A DNA stretch of 64,000 nucleotides from Polaribacter huanghezhanensis (GCF_030444335.1 NZ_CP128595.1:1426001-1490000); one strand, 5' to 3'. Numbered from the stretch's first letter, positions 26,811 to 36,290 are shown. The notes: generated by a model not told the origin, from the letters alone. Program-made: numbers and translations.

Positions 26811-27203
26811 ATGAAAAAAATAAAACTTATATTTTTGTTATTAATAGCAAATTCAATATTTTATTCTTGTGATAAAGTAAATGAGTATTTTAGAGAAGCT
26901 CCTGTGGTGGAATATTCAAAAATGACGTATGACTTTGGATCTATTACTATGAAAGACACTATAAATTACACTTTTAAAATAAAGAATATATCTAAAAATG
27001 ATTTAATTTTAGAAGATGTGCAAAGTAGTTGTAGTTGTACAGTTACTAATTTTACAAAAAAAAATGTAAAATTGAATGAGTTTGCAGAAATCAAAGTGAT
27101 GTATGTGCCAATTGAAAAAGGGAAAGTAAAACAGGACATTGTATTAGTTGCTAACACTAAACCTCGTTTTACAATCTTAAACTTGATAGGTTCTGTGAAT
27201 TAA
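26811..27203 (+). CDS. DUF1573 domain lipoprotein
   Basis: A 130-residue lipoprotein (MKKIKLIFLLLIANSIFYS, Cys20) starting at 26811. The mature part is a single DUF1573 immunoglobulin-like domain: YDFGSITMKDTINYTFKIKNISKNDLIL, then a cysteine pair in VQSSCSCTV, and YVPIEKGKVKQDIVLVANT. DUF1573 proteins are plentiful in Bacteroidota and to my knowledge often accompany small cysteine-rich or exported peptide genes. It is 11 bases after the fulvocin-C-like gene and both end at one terminator, so they form a two-gene unit. A role in folding or binding of the tail is an inference. Confidence 0.88.
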   Translation: MKKIKLIFLLLIANSIFYSCDKVNEYFREAPVVEYSKMTYDFGSITMKDTINYTFKIKNISKNDLILEDVQSSCSCTVTNFTKKNVKLNEFAEIKVMYVPIEKGKVKQDIVLVANTKPRFTILNLIGSVN

Positions 27204-27233
27204 AAAAAGATTAAATAAAAAGTGGTAACAAAT

Positions 27234-27266
27234 AAAAGCAACATAAATTTTTTATGCTGCTTTTTT
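27234..27266. terminator. Shared terminator of DUF1573 and DUF1684 genes
   Basis: Stem of about 13 bp (AAAGCAACATAAA against TTTATGCTGCTTT, one G-T pair) with a TTT loop and T tract. It overlaps the stop codon of the converging DUF1684 gene and can serve both directions. Confidence 0.8.
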
Positions 27267-27882
27267 AATGCTTTTTATAGGCTTTAACTCCAGCAAGAAT
27301 TTCTACAGAAAGCGTATTTTCTTTTGGTGTTAACGGGCAAGAATAACGATCGCTATACGCACAATACGGATTGTAAGCTTTGTTAAAATCGATAAGAATA
27401 GTTCCGTCTAGCTTTTCATCTGTAGTGTAAACATCAATATAACGTCCACCGCCATAAGAACTTTTTCCGCTTGTTTTATCTGTAAAAGGGAAAAACAAAT
27501 AATTAATATATTGCGGGTCTCTTTCTATATCTTTACTTTGATAAATCGGAATTTTTTGTTCTTTGCCGTCTAAAGTAAAGGTAACAGTTCCATATTTTAT
27601 ATACAAAGGTCTTCTTTCTTTTGTCGTTTTCATTTCAAAAACAGGCGCGTTTACAGTTTTTTCTAATTTAGCAACAATTCTGTATTTTTTATTGATTGGA
27701 TAAAAATCTAACTTTTTAAAAGTTTTTAAGTCTTCTTTTGTCAATGGAGATTCACTCTCGTCTAAAAATTTTAAATTTTCTTCGTATTGAAACTCTTTAA
27801 TTTTGCTAACGTAATCGTCTTTTTTTGCTTTGTTGCAAGAAATAAAAAGGCATAAAAAGAAAAGAATAGAAATGTTTTTCAT
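27265..27882 (-). CDS. DUF1684 family lipoprotein
   Basis: A 205-residue lipoprotein (MKNISILFFLCLFIS, Cys16). The mature part is a typical DUF1684 domain: KLDFYPINKKYRIVAKL, YIKYGTVTFTLDGKEQKIPIYQS, FPFTDKTSGKSSYGGGRYID, and the signature ending NKAYNPYCAYSDRYSCPLTPKEN followed by LSVEILAGVK. Function is unknown. Monocistronic; it converges with the DUF1573 gene. Confidence 0.9.
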   Translation of the reverse strand: MKNISILFFLCLFISCNKAKKDDYVSKIKEFQYEENLKFLDESESPLTKEDLKTFKKLDFYPINKKYRIVAKLEKTVNAPVFEMKTTKERRPLYIKYGTVTFTLDGKEQKIPIYQSKDIERDPQYINYLFFPFTDKTSGKSSYGGGRYIDVYTTDEKLDGTILIDFNKAYNPYCAYSDRYSCPLTPKENTLSVEILAGVKAYKKH

Positions 27883-28067
27883 GATAAAAGAATATTTTAA
27901 AAAATAAAAATACAGTTTTTACAATTATTTATGTAGATTTATCGCATCAAAAAAACAAGAAATGAGAATTGTCATTACATATAGATGTCAGAAGTCGATT
28001 AAAAGTCGAAAAAATCGGGTGTCTAATGTATTATAATGATAGCAACATATAAAGTATTATTATTTAG

Positions 28068-28098
28068 AGTCCGACTTCACAGTCGGACTTTTTATTTT
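28068..28098 (+). terminator. Orphan intrinsic terminator
   Basis: Arms AGTCCGACT (28068-28076) and AGTCGGACT (28081-28089), loop TCAC, followed by TTTTATTTTT. A textbook terminator with no recognised upstream gene on its strand. Confidence 0.85.
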
Positions 28099-28150
28099 TA
28101 ATGAAACTTCAATTCTATTTAGAATTGATTAGATGAATTAATTTGAAAAT

Positions 28151-28176
28151 GTCACCTTGAGCGGAGTCGAAAGGTA
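28151..28176. repeat. REP-like dispersed element, short form
   Basis: GTCACCTTGAGCGGAGTCGA followed by AAGG, one arm of the dispersed palindromic element. Confidence 0.7.
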
Positions 28177-28222
28177 GTTTGAGGGTCAAAATGAAAAACA
28201 ACATCAAACGATAACCAAAAAA

Positions 28223-29419
28223 ATGAAAAAATTGTATTTTAACTACATCAATACTTTTAGAGGACTTTCTAAAGAAGTTTGGTGGTTGGCGTTGATTACT
28301 TTAATCAACAGAGCCGGAACCATGGTAATTCCATTTTTGTCTTTGTATTTAATAAAAAGTCTAAATTTTACTTTAGCTGATGTCGGTTGGATTATGTCTT
28401 TCTTCGGATTGGGTTCTGTTATGGGTTCTTGGATTGGAGGAAAACTCACCGATAAATTTGGCTATTATAAAGTGATGTTTTTTAGTTTGATAGGAACTGG
28501 ATTAGCATTTTTTGCCATGCAGTTTGTAACTACTTTTACTGGTTTTTGTGCTGGTATTTTTGGATTGATGTTAATTGCTGATATGTTTAGACCTGCAATG
28601 TTTGTGGCATTGAGTTCGTATAGCAAGTCAGAAAATAAAACCCGTTCAGTAACACTTATTCGTTTGGCAATTAATTTAGGTTTTTCTGCCGGACCCGCAA
28701 TTGGAGGTTTAATTATTGCATCCATTGGATATTCTGGATTATTTTGGATTGACGGAATTACGTGTTTCTTAGCAGGAATTTTATTGCTGCAAGTTTTAAA
28801 TCCGAAGAAATCAAAAGTGTTGGATGAAACAAAAGCAGTAAATCCGATATCCGCATATTCAGACAAAGCATTTTGGATTTTTTTAATAGCAATGATGTTG
28901 TTTGGTGCTGTATTTTTACAGTATTTTTCTACAATGCCGTTGTATTATAGTAGCGTTCATTTTTTAACAGAACAAGAAATAGGTTTGTTATTAGGAATGA
29001 ATGGTTTTGTGATTTTTCTATTAGAAATGCCGTTGATCAAGTGGTTAGAAAATTCAAAATATACGAAAGTTGGATTGATGTTGTTTGGAGGAATATTAAC
29101 AGCATTAAGTTTTGTTGTGTTATTGATTTCTACTTGGACAGGCATTTTAATCATCGGAATGTTTTTAATGACCGTTGGAGAAATGATCGCTTTTCCGTTT
29201 TCAAATGCATTTGCAATGGAACGAGCAAAAAAAGGAAATCAAGGAGAATACATGGCACTGTATAGCATTGCATTTTCTTTTGCACACATTTTTAGTCATA
29301 ATTCAGGAATGCATTTAGTAAGTGCAATTGGGTTTGATTCAACTTGGATTATAGTTGCAGGAGTTGCTGTACTTGCAGCGTTTTTTATGTTTCTGTTGAT
29401 GCAGATTCTAAAAAAATAA
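28223..29419 (+). CDS. MFS transporter
   Basis: A 398-residue inner-membrane transporter with twelve predicted helices. It starts with an amphipathic YINTFRGLSKEVWWLALITL and shows the family loop 2-3 motif GSWIGGKLTDKFGYYKVM (about 71-88) and SAGPAIGGLI in helix 5. It resembles drug or dipeptide efflux carriers of the major facilitator superfamily; the substrate is not deducible. It is transcribed alone and ends at a bidirectional terminator shared with the hydrolase block. Confidence 0.9.
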   Translation: MKKLYFNYINTFRGLSKEVWWLALITLINRAGTMVIPFLSLYLIKSLNFTLADVGWIMSFFGLGSVMGSWIGGKLTDKFGYYKVMFFSLIGTGLAFFAMQFVTTFTGFCAGIFGLMLIADMFRPAMFVALSSYSKSENKTRSVTLIRLAINLGFSAGPAIGGLIIASIGYSGLFWIDGITCFLAGILLLQVLNPKKSKVLDETKAVNPISAYSDKAFWIFLIAMMLFGAVFLQYFSTMPLYYSSVHFLTEQEIGLLLGMNGFVIFLLEMPLIKWLENSKYTKVGLMLFGGILTALSFVVLLISTWTGILIIGMFLMTVGEMIAFPFSNAFAMERAKKGNQGEYMALYSIAFSFAHIFSHNSGMHLVSAIGFDSTWIIVAGVAVLAAFFMFLLMQILKK

Positions 29420-29450
29420 AAAGCACAAACAAGATAAGTTTGTGCTTTTT
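29418..29450. terminator. Bidirectional terminator between MFS gene and hydrolase block
   Basis: Arms AAAAAGCACAAAC and GTTTGTGCTTTTT around AAGATAA. Confidence 0.92.
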
Positions 29451-29472
29451 ATTTGAAGTTCTTTTAACAAAA

Positions 29473-31296
29473 TTATTGTTTTATTGCTTTTTCAAAAGCA
29501 TCTTTTCCACCAACAATAGGAATTGTAATTGAAGTCCCATTCAAATCAACCGTTAATTCGGTTCCAGGTTTTGGTAATAAAGTAAAATTAGTATCACTAG
29601 AAAAAATCATCAATCCAATTTGTTGTCCTTTTTTAATAATTTGATCATCTGGTTGTAAATCAAAAGTCATTTTATAAAATTTTCCAGGCTGTAAAGGGTT
29701 GCTTCTGCGCAACGATTTGTAGTTCTGTAAATCTGCCCAACCACGAGTAATAATATTATCTGTAATTTTTACTCGACCTTCATTCCAAGGTAAAGAAACC
29801 ATCCAAATTGATAAATTTACTGCGGGTTTACTACTTGCCACTTTTACAGTTATAGAAGTCAATCCAGAAAGATGAATATCTTCTTTTAAAACAGGAGTAA
29901 CATACAGCAATCTGTTTTTAGAATTTGAAGCTTTTGCCAAGTCGATTCCAGAAAAATTATAATCGTCAACCAAAGTTTCATTTACATTCTTGCTTGCTTT
30001 TTTGTCGGATAAATTTCCAGCAGTTAATCCTCCTTTTTGTAGATGTAACGTAACGGGTTTTGCATCAGGATTTGGATACTCTTTGTACGGAGTTGGTTGA
30101 TCTCTTGGGTCGTTTTCTCTAACAATCCAAGCTTTTGCATCGTTTTCTACACCGTTATCGATTCCGTGTAAATAATGTGTAAACCAGCGATTCATCATTT
30201 TCATTGGCGGTGGTCCACCGTGCCCGTTTTGATGATAAAAAATTTGGGTTGGCAATCCCATTTCTTCGGCTCTTTTGTAAATTCTATAACTGTGTTCTGG
30301 CATCACATTCCAATCGTTAAAACCATGCGACATTAATAAGGCAGCTTTCATTGGTTTCATGTCATTTAAATAATCTCGTCCCGCCCAAAAATCATTATAA
30401 TCTCCAGTAATTCTATCCATTCCATTCGCCATTTCTGTATCGCGAACTACTTTATTATTATGAGCTCTATTTTCTTCTTTTCCGCTATGAATAAAATCAT
30501 ATAAAACATCAATGTCTTCTCCTAAATATCCGCTAGGAGAACGTACCAAACCATTTGATCTGTAATAGTGATAATACGAAGTATTTGGAGCGATAGGAAT
30601 AATTGCTTCTAATCCTTTAACACCAGTTGTTGCGGCTGCTAACGGAATTGTTCCGTTGTACGAAGTTCCTGTCATTCCCACTTTTCCGGTAGACCAAAAT
30701 GCGGTTACCGTTTCAGTTCCTTCTCTTGTTGTAAATCCTTTTGCTCTTCCACACAACCAATCAATGACTGCTTTTGGAGCTAAAGATTCATTATCGCCAC
30801 CAACAGTTGGAGAACCATCTGATAAACCAGTTCCAGGAGATGAAGAGTGCACTACAATATATCCTCTAGGAACCCAAGTGCTTATTTGAGAGTTTGAAAT
30901 AATTGGACGTTTTCCTGTTCGGACTACTTCAACATGATTTCTTGGTTTTGGTTGCTCACCAAGCTCTTGTTTTACATTCCAAAATATGGGTGCATTTCCT
31001 GCTGTTCCTGAATAATACGGACTCGATTCATACACTATTGGTAATTTTAATCCTTCAGTTTCTGTTTGTTTTGGTCTTGTTACATCTACATGCATTCTGT
31101 CCAATCTTCCATCGCCATCAGTGTCAAAAGTAGTTTCTACCCATAAATCGGTTCGAATCCAGTTTTTAGGATCCTTAAAAGCTTCTACAATTTGCGCTTC
31201 ACCATCTTTAAAAACAGGAACCGCTTTTTCTTGCGCTTGTACTGTAATCGTAAAAACAAATAACGCTAAAAACTGAATTTTAAATTTAATTTTCAT
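29473..31296 (-). CDS. Exported Xaa-Pro dipeptidyl-peptidase-like hydrolase (S15/PepX type)
   Basis: A 607-residue exported alpha/beta hydrolase with signal MKIKFKIQFLALFVFTITVQAQ. The nucleophile is Ser212 in GMTGTSYNG, the GxSYxG elbow of the S15/CocE clan; VVHSSSPGTGLSDG lies before it. The acid is probably the Asp in MSHGFNDWNV and the histidine the one in FYHQNGHGGPP. The C-terminal jelly-roll domain (about 430-595) matches the PepX_C module. PepX enzymes cut X-Pro dipeptides from peptide N-termini. It is the last gene of a minus-strand block with a penicillin acylase and a CocE hydrolase (gap of 10 bases), pointing to external peptide or amide degradation. Confidence 0.88.
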   Translation of the reverse strand: MKIKFKIQFLALFVFTITVQAQEKAVPVFKDGEAQIVEAFKDPKNWIRTDLWVETTFDTDGDGRLDRMHVDVTRPKQTETEGLKLPIVYESSPYYSGTAGNAPIFWNVKQELGEQPKPRNHVEVVRTGKRPIISNSQISTWVPRGYIVVHSSSPGTGLSDGSPTVGGDNESLAPKAVIDWLCGRAKGFTTREGTETVTAFWSTGKVGMTGTSYNGTIPLAAATTGVKGLEAIIPIAPNTSYYHYYRSNGLVRSPSGYLGEDIDVLYDFIHSGKEENRAHNNKVVRDTEMANGMDRITGDYNDFWAGRDYLNDMKPMKAALLMSHGFNDWNVMPEHSYRIYKRAEEMGLPTQIFYHQNGHGGPPPMKMMNRWFTHYLHGIDNGVENDAKAWIVRENDPRDQPTPYKEYPNPDAKPVTLHLQKGGLTAGNLSDKKASKNVNETLVDDYNFSGIDLAKASNSKNRLLYVTPVLKEDIHLSGLTSITVKVASSKPAVNLSIWMVSLPWNEGRVKITDNIITRGWADLQNYKSLRRSNPLQPGKFYKMTFDLQPDDQIIKKGQQIGLMIFSSDTNFTLLPKPGTELTVDLNGTSITIPIVGGKDAFEKAIKQ

Positions 31297-31306
31297 GTTA
31301 TAAAAG

Positions 31307-33502
31307 TTATTTTTTGTTTTTTTCTTCTCCAGGATGATATGTAGCTTCTGCTCTTTTTAACACATCTTCTCTATAATATGCAACATCTTTAAATTGTTTG
31401 TCGGCATACCGTTGTGACTGATCAGAAAAATGTGGAGATTTTGGGTCTCCGCTTTCTCCACCAGCCAACATAGTTTTAGCTTTTACTTTATCTCCAAATT
31501 CTACTACGGCTACAAAACTGTTTCCAGAAGTTCCGTATTGACGTTTGGTGTCTTTTCCAAAACGAGTTCCGAAAGAAGCCAAAGCTCCCCAAGAACTAGA
31601 AGCCATTCCAACAGCGATACTTGGTTTTGCATCGTTAAAATCTTGCTGGATTTTTCCATCATTACGTTGGTAACGATTAAATTCTCCCCAAGGAGTTTTC
31701 CAAGAACCAAAATCTGCTTTTAACTTTTCTAAACTTTGCTGAAAAATTTCTAAACGTTCTTTATAACTAGCAGTTTTACTCATATATTCAAATCGTCCCA
31801 TTCTACTGATTCTTTTATTTCCATCCATTCTCGGAATTTTTCCGGAACTATAATAAGCGTTTATGTAGAATTGAGCCAACGTCATTTCAACAGAATTTAC
31901 AGCAACTTTAAAATCCCATTTTTTTAATAAAGCAATGGCTTCTCTTGCTTCTTTGCTTTTTACACGAGATTTTTTTGCAGCTTCTAACAATCCAGAAATT
32001 AACATATCTGCTCCTGGCAGATACGGATCGTAGGCTAAATCTATTAAAGAATCTAGGGTTAAACCTGTTGCTTTTGTAAGCAGCGGAATTGCATGAATTC
32101 CTCTAAAGTTTTCAGGAAAAGAATACATGTAGTTTGGGTAATTTTCTTTTTTCGGACTGTATTGCAAAGCACTTGTAAATGGAGTAGAATTACAATTCTG
32201 AATCCAGCCATTTGGTGGATTTAACACCATAATATTATCTTCTAAAGGATGCAATCCTTGCCAATCTGTTTTCGGATTGCTTCCGTCTACAGGTTTTGTA
32301 TAATCAAAACGAACATCTCTTTTCGGAATAAAATTTCCGTGATAATACGCAATTGTTCCGTCTGCATCAGCATACACAGTATTGTTTGATGAGTTTGTTC
32401 TGATATCCATCATTTCATAAAACTCTTTATGATTTGATTTTTTGGTTCTTGTAAAAGATTGTGTCAACGCTTTTATGGGACTCCACATTAAGGCGGTTGT
32501 GACCCATTTATCGCCATTTGCATGTGTAATTGGTCCGTGATGTGTTCTATACGTCATAAAAGATTTTTCTTTGATTCCGTTTGCAGAGGCATATTTTACA
32601 TGGACTTTAATAGAATCCATCGGACGAACTTCATCACCATATTTATACGAAGTTTTAGCACCATTTTTTACAACTGTTTCTTCAAATTCATCAATTATAT
32701 CTGTTCCTGTTGATGTGTGCATCCAACCCGTTTTGCTATTGAATCCTTGATAGACAAAAAATTGCCCCCAAGTTACAGCTCCGTAAGCATTTAACCCTTC
32801 TTCGCTAACCATATGCACTTCGCCTCTAAAAAAGAAAGAAGTATGCGGATTGATCAACAACATTGCGTTGCCAGATTTTGTTTTAGATCCCGCAATTGCA
32901 AATCCGTTGGAGCCTCTTGGTTCATCATCTTTTAAGCGAATTAAACCGTTATCTACAACAGCCATTTTATTTTGAGGATCGTAAAAATCTTTTATTTTTG
33001 TAGTAGAAACTCTTTCGATATCTCCACCAATAGAACCTTCGCTAAAATACATCGGCATCCAAGGTTCAAAATGTGTAAGTAGTTTTGGTGTTACTTCTGG
33101 ATTTTTTGCCAAGTAATAATTCAATCCATCAGCAAAAGCAACACATAATTTTTGTAACCATGCTGGACTGTTTTCAAAATTTTCTTTGGCTTCTTTTTCG
33201 GTCATGTATAAACGAGCACGCAAATCGCTGTACAACGATTTTTCTCCTTCAATTTCTGCCAATCTTCCAATGGCCCAAATATAATTTCGTTCTACACGAT
33301 TAAAATCGTCTTCTGCTTGTGCATATAACAATCCGAATACAGCATCCGCGTCTGTTTTTCCGTACACATGTGGAACGCCAAAATTGTCTCGAATAATTTC
33401 TGTGTTTTTAGCGTGTTGTTCCCAGCGTTTTTGTTCTGTTGATTTTTTATCGTTTGTGCAACTTGCAAGCACAATTAATGAGAGTATAAATAGTTTTTTC
33501 AT
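31307..33502 (-). CDS. Penicillin acylase family lipoprotein (Ntn hydrolase)
   Basis: A 731-residue lipoprotein (Cys15 in LIVLASC) of the penicillin/acyl-homoserine-lactone acylase family. The precursor should cleave itself before Ser198 (RGSNGFAIAG), giving a small alpha chain and a large beta chain; the N-terminal part has IIRDNFGVPHVYGKTDADAVFGLLYAQAEDDF. The beta chain carries conserved GWMHTST and NPPNGWIQNCNS. It hydrolyses an amide bond of an acylated amine; beta-lactams, quorum-sensing lactones or peptides are all possible. It lies between two S15/CocE-type hydrolase genes (gaps of 10 and 3 bases), so the three are one operon. Confidence 0.92.
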   Translation of the reverse strand: MKKLFILSLIVLASCTNDKKSTEQKRWEQHAKNTEIIRDNFGVPHVYGKTDADAVFGLLYAQAEDDFNRVERNYIWAIGRLAEIEGEKSLYSDLRARLYMTEKEAKENFENSPAWLQKLCVAFADGLNYYLAKNPEVTPKLLTHFEPWMPMYFSEGSIGGDIERVSTTKIKDFYDPQNKMAVVDNGLIRLKDDEPRGSNGFAIAGSKTKSGNAMLLINPHTSFFFRGEVHMVSEEGLNAYGAVTWGQFFVYQGFNSKTGWMHTSTGTDIIDEFEETVVKNGAKTSYKYGDEVRPMDSIKVHVKYASANGIKEKSFMTYRTHHGPITHANGDKWVTTALMWSPIKALTQSFTRTKKSNHKEFYEMMDIRTNSSNNTVYADADGTIAYYHGNFIPKRDVRFDYTKPVDGSNPKTDWQGLHPLEDNIMVLNPPNGWIQNCNSTPFTSALQYSPKKENYPNYMYSFPENFRGIHAIPLLTKATGLTLDSLIDLAYDPYLPGADMLISGLLEAAKKSRVKSKEAREAIALLKKWDFKVAVNSVEMTLAQFYINAYYSSGKIPRMDGNKRISRMGRFEYMSKTASYKERLEIFQQSLEKLKADFGSWKTPWGEFNRYQRNDGKIQQDFNDAKPSIAVGMASSSWGALASFGTRFGKDTKRQYGTSGNSFVAVVEFGDKVKAKTMLAGGESGDPKSPHFSDQSQRYADKQFKDVAYYREDVLKRAEATYHPGEEKNKK

Positions 33503-33505
33503 TTC

Positions 33506-35434
33506 TTAGTTTTTAAGTACCGTAAATTCTATTGCAGAATCTGTAAATACAGTATGTGTTTGTGTTTTAAAATCTGTTGCATCAGCTTTGTAGATGTTGT
33601 CTACATAGGTTTGCGGATTTAAATCAATCAGAGGAAACCAAGTACTTTGTACTTGAATTTGTAATTTATGTCCTTTTTTAAAGGTGTGAAAAACATCTTG
33701 TAATGTAATATTTACATTGGTTTTTCTGTTAGGTTTAAAAGGTTCTGGTTTTGAAAAACTATTTCTAAAACGGCCACGCATCACTTCGCTACGAACCATT
33801 AAATGGTAATTACTCATTTTTAAATGCGATTGCATATTTTTATTGTTGTTTTTTGTATCTTTTGGATGTACGTCAATTACTTTTACAATCCAATCTGCTG
33901 CAGTTCCGGTTGTTGCCACTTTTAGTTTTGCTAAAATATCTCCAGCCAAGGTAAAATCTTCTGTCAGTACACCCGTTTCAAAAACCAATACGTCTGGTCT
34001 TCTTGCTGCAAAACGTTGATCATCTGTCATGTATTTTCTTGGGGTAAAAACCGTTTTAATATCTTCAGAATACGGAACAGGATGTTTGATATCGCTAATA
34101 AATTTAATTGCTTTTGTACTTTTCTTGTTCGCAGTTAATTTTTGATTGTCAGATAAAAACCAATCTTCTTTTACCGCTTGTTTTGGTGGCCAAACATCAA
34201 AAGAACTCCATTCTTTTTTTCCAGAATCAAATACGTAGGCTTCTGGCAATCCAGAATTTTTATCGCCATTTCCTTTTAAGAAATGATTAAAGAATTTAGA
34301 TTCTACGTCTTTTTGGAATTTTAACGAAATTGAATCTCCGAAATAATAGTTTCCAACAATATTTTTTACGGTACTTCTAGACCATCCACCGTGATCCCAA
34401 GGTCCAAAAACCAACGTGTTGTAGTTATTTGGTTGGTGTTTTTCAATTGCTTTATAAGTTGCTAACGGTCCGTACAAATCTTCAGCATCAAATTCTCCTG
34501 CAACAAGCATTGTAGCAACTGTTGAAGGAACTTTATCTAAATGTTGAATAATTCCTTTGCTTTGCCAAACAGAATCATAATTTGGATGATCTACAAGTTC
34601 TTTCCAAAAGAAATCATCTATTTTGTTATTGTTCTGCGGACTTAAATTATCAACCGTTTCTTTTCTAAAATATTTGTTTAAATTTTTTAAAGGACCAGCA
34701 TCTAAAAAGAATTGATATTGGTCTTGAGAATCCATTTTTGGCAGTGAGTACCAAGCCGTATCGGTTGGCTGATCTTTATACGCGCCGAACAAAGAAACGG
34801 CTCTAAAATAACTCAATAAAAAGGCGCCATTATGATGGAAATCATCAAAGAAAAAATCTGCAATAGAAGCTTGTGGAGAAGCCGCTTTTAATGCTGGATG
34901 CGCATCAATCGTAGAAACGGTTGCGTAATGTCCAGGATACGAAATACCCCAAGTTCCAACTCGGCCATTATTATTATCTACATTTTTAACCAACCAATCA
35001 ATGGTGTCATAAGTGTCTGAGGTTTCATCCGATTGATTCTTCTTTTTATTAGGAATATATGCACGCATATTATCGTAGACTCCTTCGCTCATCCAACGTC
35101 CACGAACATCTTGATAGACCACAATATTTCCTTCTTTCATTAATTGTGTATTCGGACTAATTTTAGTTTTAAATTTTCCTTCTCCATACGGCGCACAACT
35201 ATAAGGTGTTCTTTGCAATAAAATTGGATAGGTTTTGCTTTGGTCTTTCGGAGCGTAAATTACCGTGAATAATTTGGTTCCGTCACGCATTTCAATGCTA
35301 ACTTCTTTTTTTGTGTAGTTGTCTTGAACGTAAGTGTTTGGTTTTTTTATATCCTCTTTTGAGCTAGTTTTGCAACTGCTAATTAAGGTGATAAAAAAGA
35401 ACGATAAAAGGGTGTAGAAAACTTGTTTTTTCAT
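33506..35434 (-). CDS. CocE/NonD family hydrolase, lipoprotein
   Basis: A 642-residue lipoprotein (Cys21 in TLISSC). The catalytic elbow is GISYPG with Ser165, after the conserved YQDVRGRWMSEG and the DTIDWLVKN segment. The acid is likely in AGEFDAEDLYG and the histidine in GPWDHGGWS. A C-terminal jelly-roll (about 470-640) follows. This matches alpha-amino-acid ester hydrolases and the broader CocE group. It is the first gene of the three-gene hydrolase operon and is divergent from the DJ-1-like gene. Substrate unknown. Confidence 0.92.
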   Translation of the reverse strand: MKKQVFYTLLSFFFITLISSCKTSSKEDIKKPNTYVQDNYTKKEVSIEMRDGTKLFTVIYAPKDQSKTYPILLQRTPYSCAPYGEGKFKTKISPNTQLMKEGNIVVYQDVRGRWMSEGVYDNMRAYIPNKKKNQSDETSDTYDTIDWLVKNVDNNNGRVGTWGISYPGHYATVSTIDAHPALKAASPQASIADFFFDDFHHNGAFLLSYFRAVSLFGAYKDQPTDTAWYSLPKMDSQDQYQFFLDAGPLKNLNKYFRKETVDNLSPQNNNKIDDFFWKELVDHPNYDSVWQSKGIIQHLDKVPSTVATMLVAGEFDAEDLYGPLATYKAIEKHQPNNYNTLVFGPWDHGGWSRSTVKNIVGNYYFGDSISLKFQKDVESKFFNHFLKGNGDKNSGLPEAYVFDSGKKEWSSFDVWPPKQAVKEDWFLSDNQKLTANKKSTKAIKFISDIKHPVPYSEDIKTVFTPRKYMTDDQRFAARRPDVLVFETGVLTEDFTLAGDILAKLKVATTGTAADWIVKVIDVHPKDTKNNNKNMQSHLKMSNYHLMVRSEVMRGRFRNSFSKPEPFKPNRKTNVNITLQDVFHTFKKGHKLQIQVQSTWFPLIDLNPQTYVDNIYKADATDFKTQTHTVFTDSAIEFTVLKN

Positions 35435-35550
35435 GATATAAATGAGGTTGATTATGAAGTAAATCTACAAAAGAAAATACATTTAAGAATCATCAAATAT
35501 GGTTAAATTGAATTTTAATACATTTATCGAATCATAAAGTCAATTTTACA

Positions 35551-36279
35551 ATGAAAAATATCGCCTTTATATTACTTGTTTTTATACTTATTGGATGTAA
35601 AGATTCAACTAAAAATGAAATTATACAGGAAAAATTTCCAGCGTTAAAAGAAGGACGATATAATGTTGCTTTTTTAATCATGGACGGAACTTTTAATACT
35701 GAATTAACTGCTCCGTATGATATTTTTCAGCACACTATTTTTAGAGAAGGAATCAAACAAATGAATGTGTTTACGGTTGCAAATACTGATGAAGCAATTA
35801 CCACTTTTGAAGGAATGCAAATTTTACCGGATTTTAATTATTTAAAAGATAGTTTGCCCAAAATTGATATTTTGGTTGTGCCAAGTGCAGAACATCATTT
35901 AGATTCTGATTTAGATGATACAGCAATGATTAATTTTGTGCAGCGCGTTGATAAAGAAGCGCAATTTATGACTTCGCATTGCGATGGTGCTTTTGTGCTG
36001 GCAAAAGCAGGTGTTTTAAATGATAAAATTTCCACAACTTTTACAAGGGATATTGATTTAATGCGAAAAACGTTTCCAGATTTAGACATTAGAAAAAAAG
36101 TATTGTTTGTACACGATGGAAAATACATTACTTCTGCCGGAGGTGCAAAATCATTTGAAGCTGCCTTGTATTTGTGTGAATATTTATACGGAAAAGAAAT
36201 TGCAAAATCCTTGGCTGGTGGTTTGGTAATTGATTGGAATTTAGATGAAGTTCCGCATTTGATTGCAAAGAAGAAATAA
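35551..36279 (+). CDS. DJ-1/PfpI family lipoprotein
   Basis: A 242-residue lipoprotein (Cys16 in FILIGC) with a DJ-1/PfpI class I glutamine-amidotransferase-like domain: NVAFLIMDGTFNTELTAPYDIFQ, IDILVVPSAEHH, and the nucleophile elbow SHCDGAFVLAKAG with Cys144. The export of such a domain is less common than cytoplasmic forms. It may act as an amidase, hydratase or stress chaperone. It is divergent from the hydrolase operon and followed by an inverted pair of REP elements. Confidence 0.88.
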   Translation: MKNIAFILLVFILIGCKDSTKNEIIQEKFPALKEGRYNVAFLIMDGTFNTELTAPYDIFQHTIFREGIKQMNVFTVANTDEAITTFEGMQILPDFNYLKDSLPKIDILVVPSAEHHLDSDLDDTAMINFVQRVDKEAQFMTSHCDGAFVLAKAGVLNDKISTTFTRDIDLMRKTFPDLDIRKKVLFVHDGKYITSAGGAKSFEAALYLCEYLYGKEIAKSLAGGLVIDWNLDEVPHLIAKKK

Positions 36280-36290
36280 ATAAAAAATTA

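Larger units (their letters stand above)
27883..28222. other. Gap with orphan terminator and repeat
   Basis: This 340-base gap between two divergent genes holds no convincing gene. On the plus strand a short frame of 24 codons from 27962 is not persuasive. The strong plus-strand terminator at 28068-28098 has no plus-strand gene before it within 860 bases, so a small RNA between about 27930 and 28098 is possible. A REP-like element lies at 28151-28176. Confidence 0.5.

Noticed and set aside
27962-28036. A 24-codon frame before the orphan terminator
   Set aside because: Too short, ordinary composition and no sign of a start signal; the stretch is more easily explained as non-coding.
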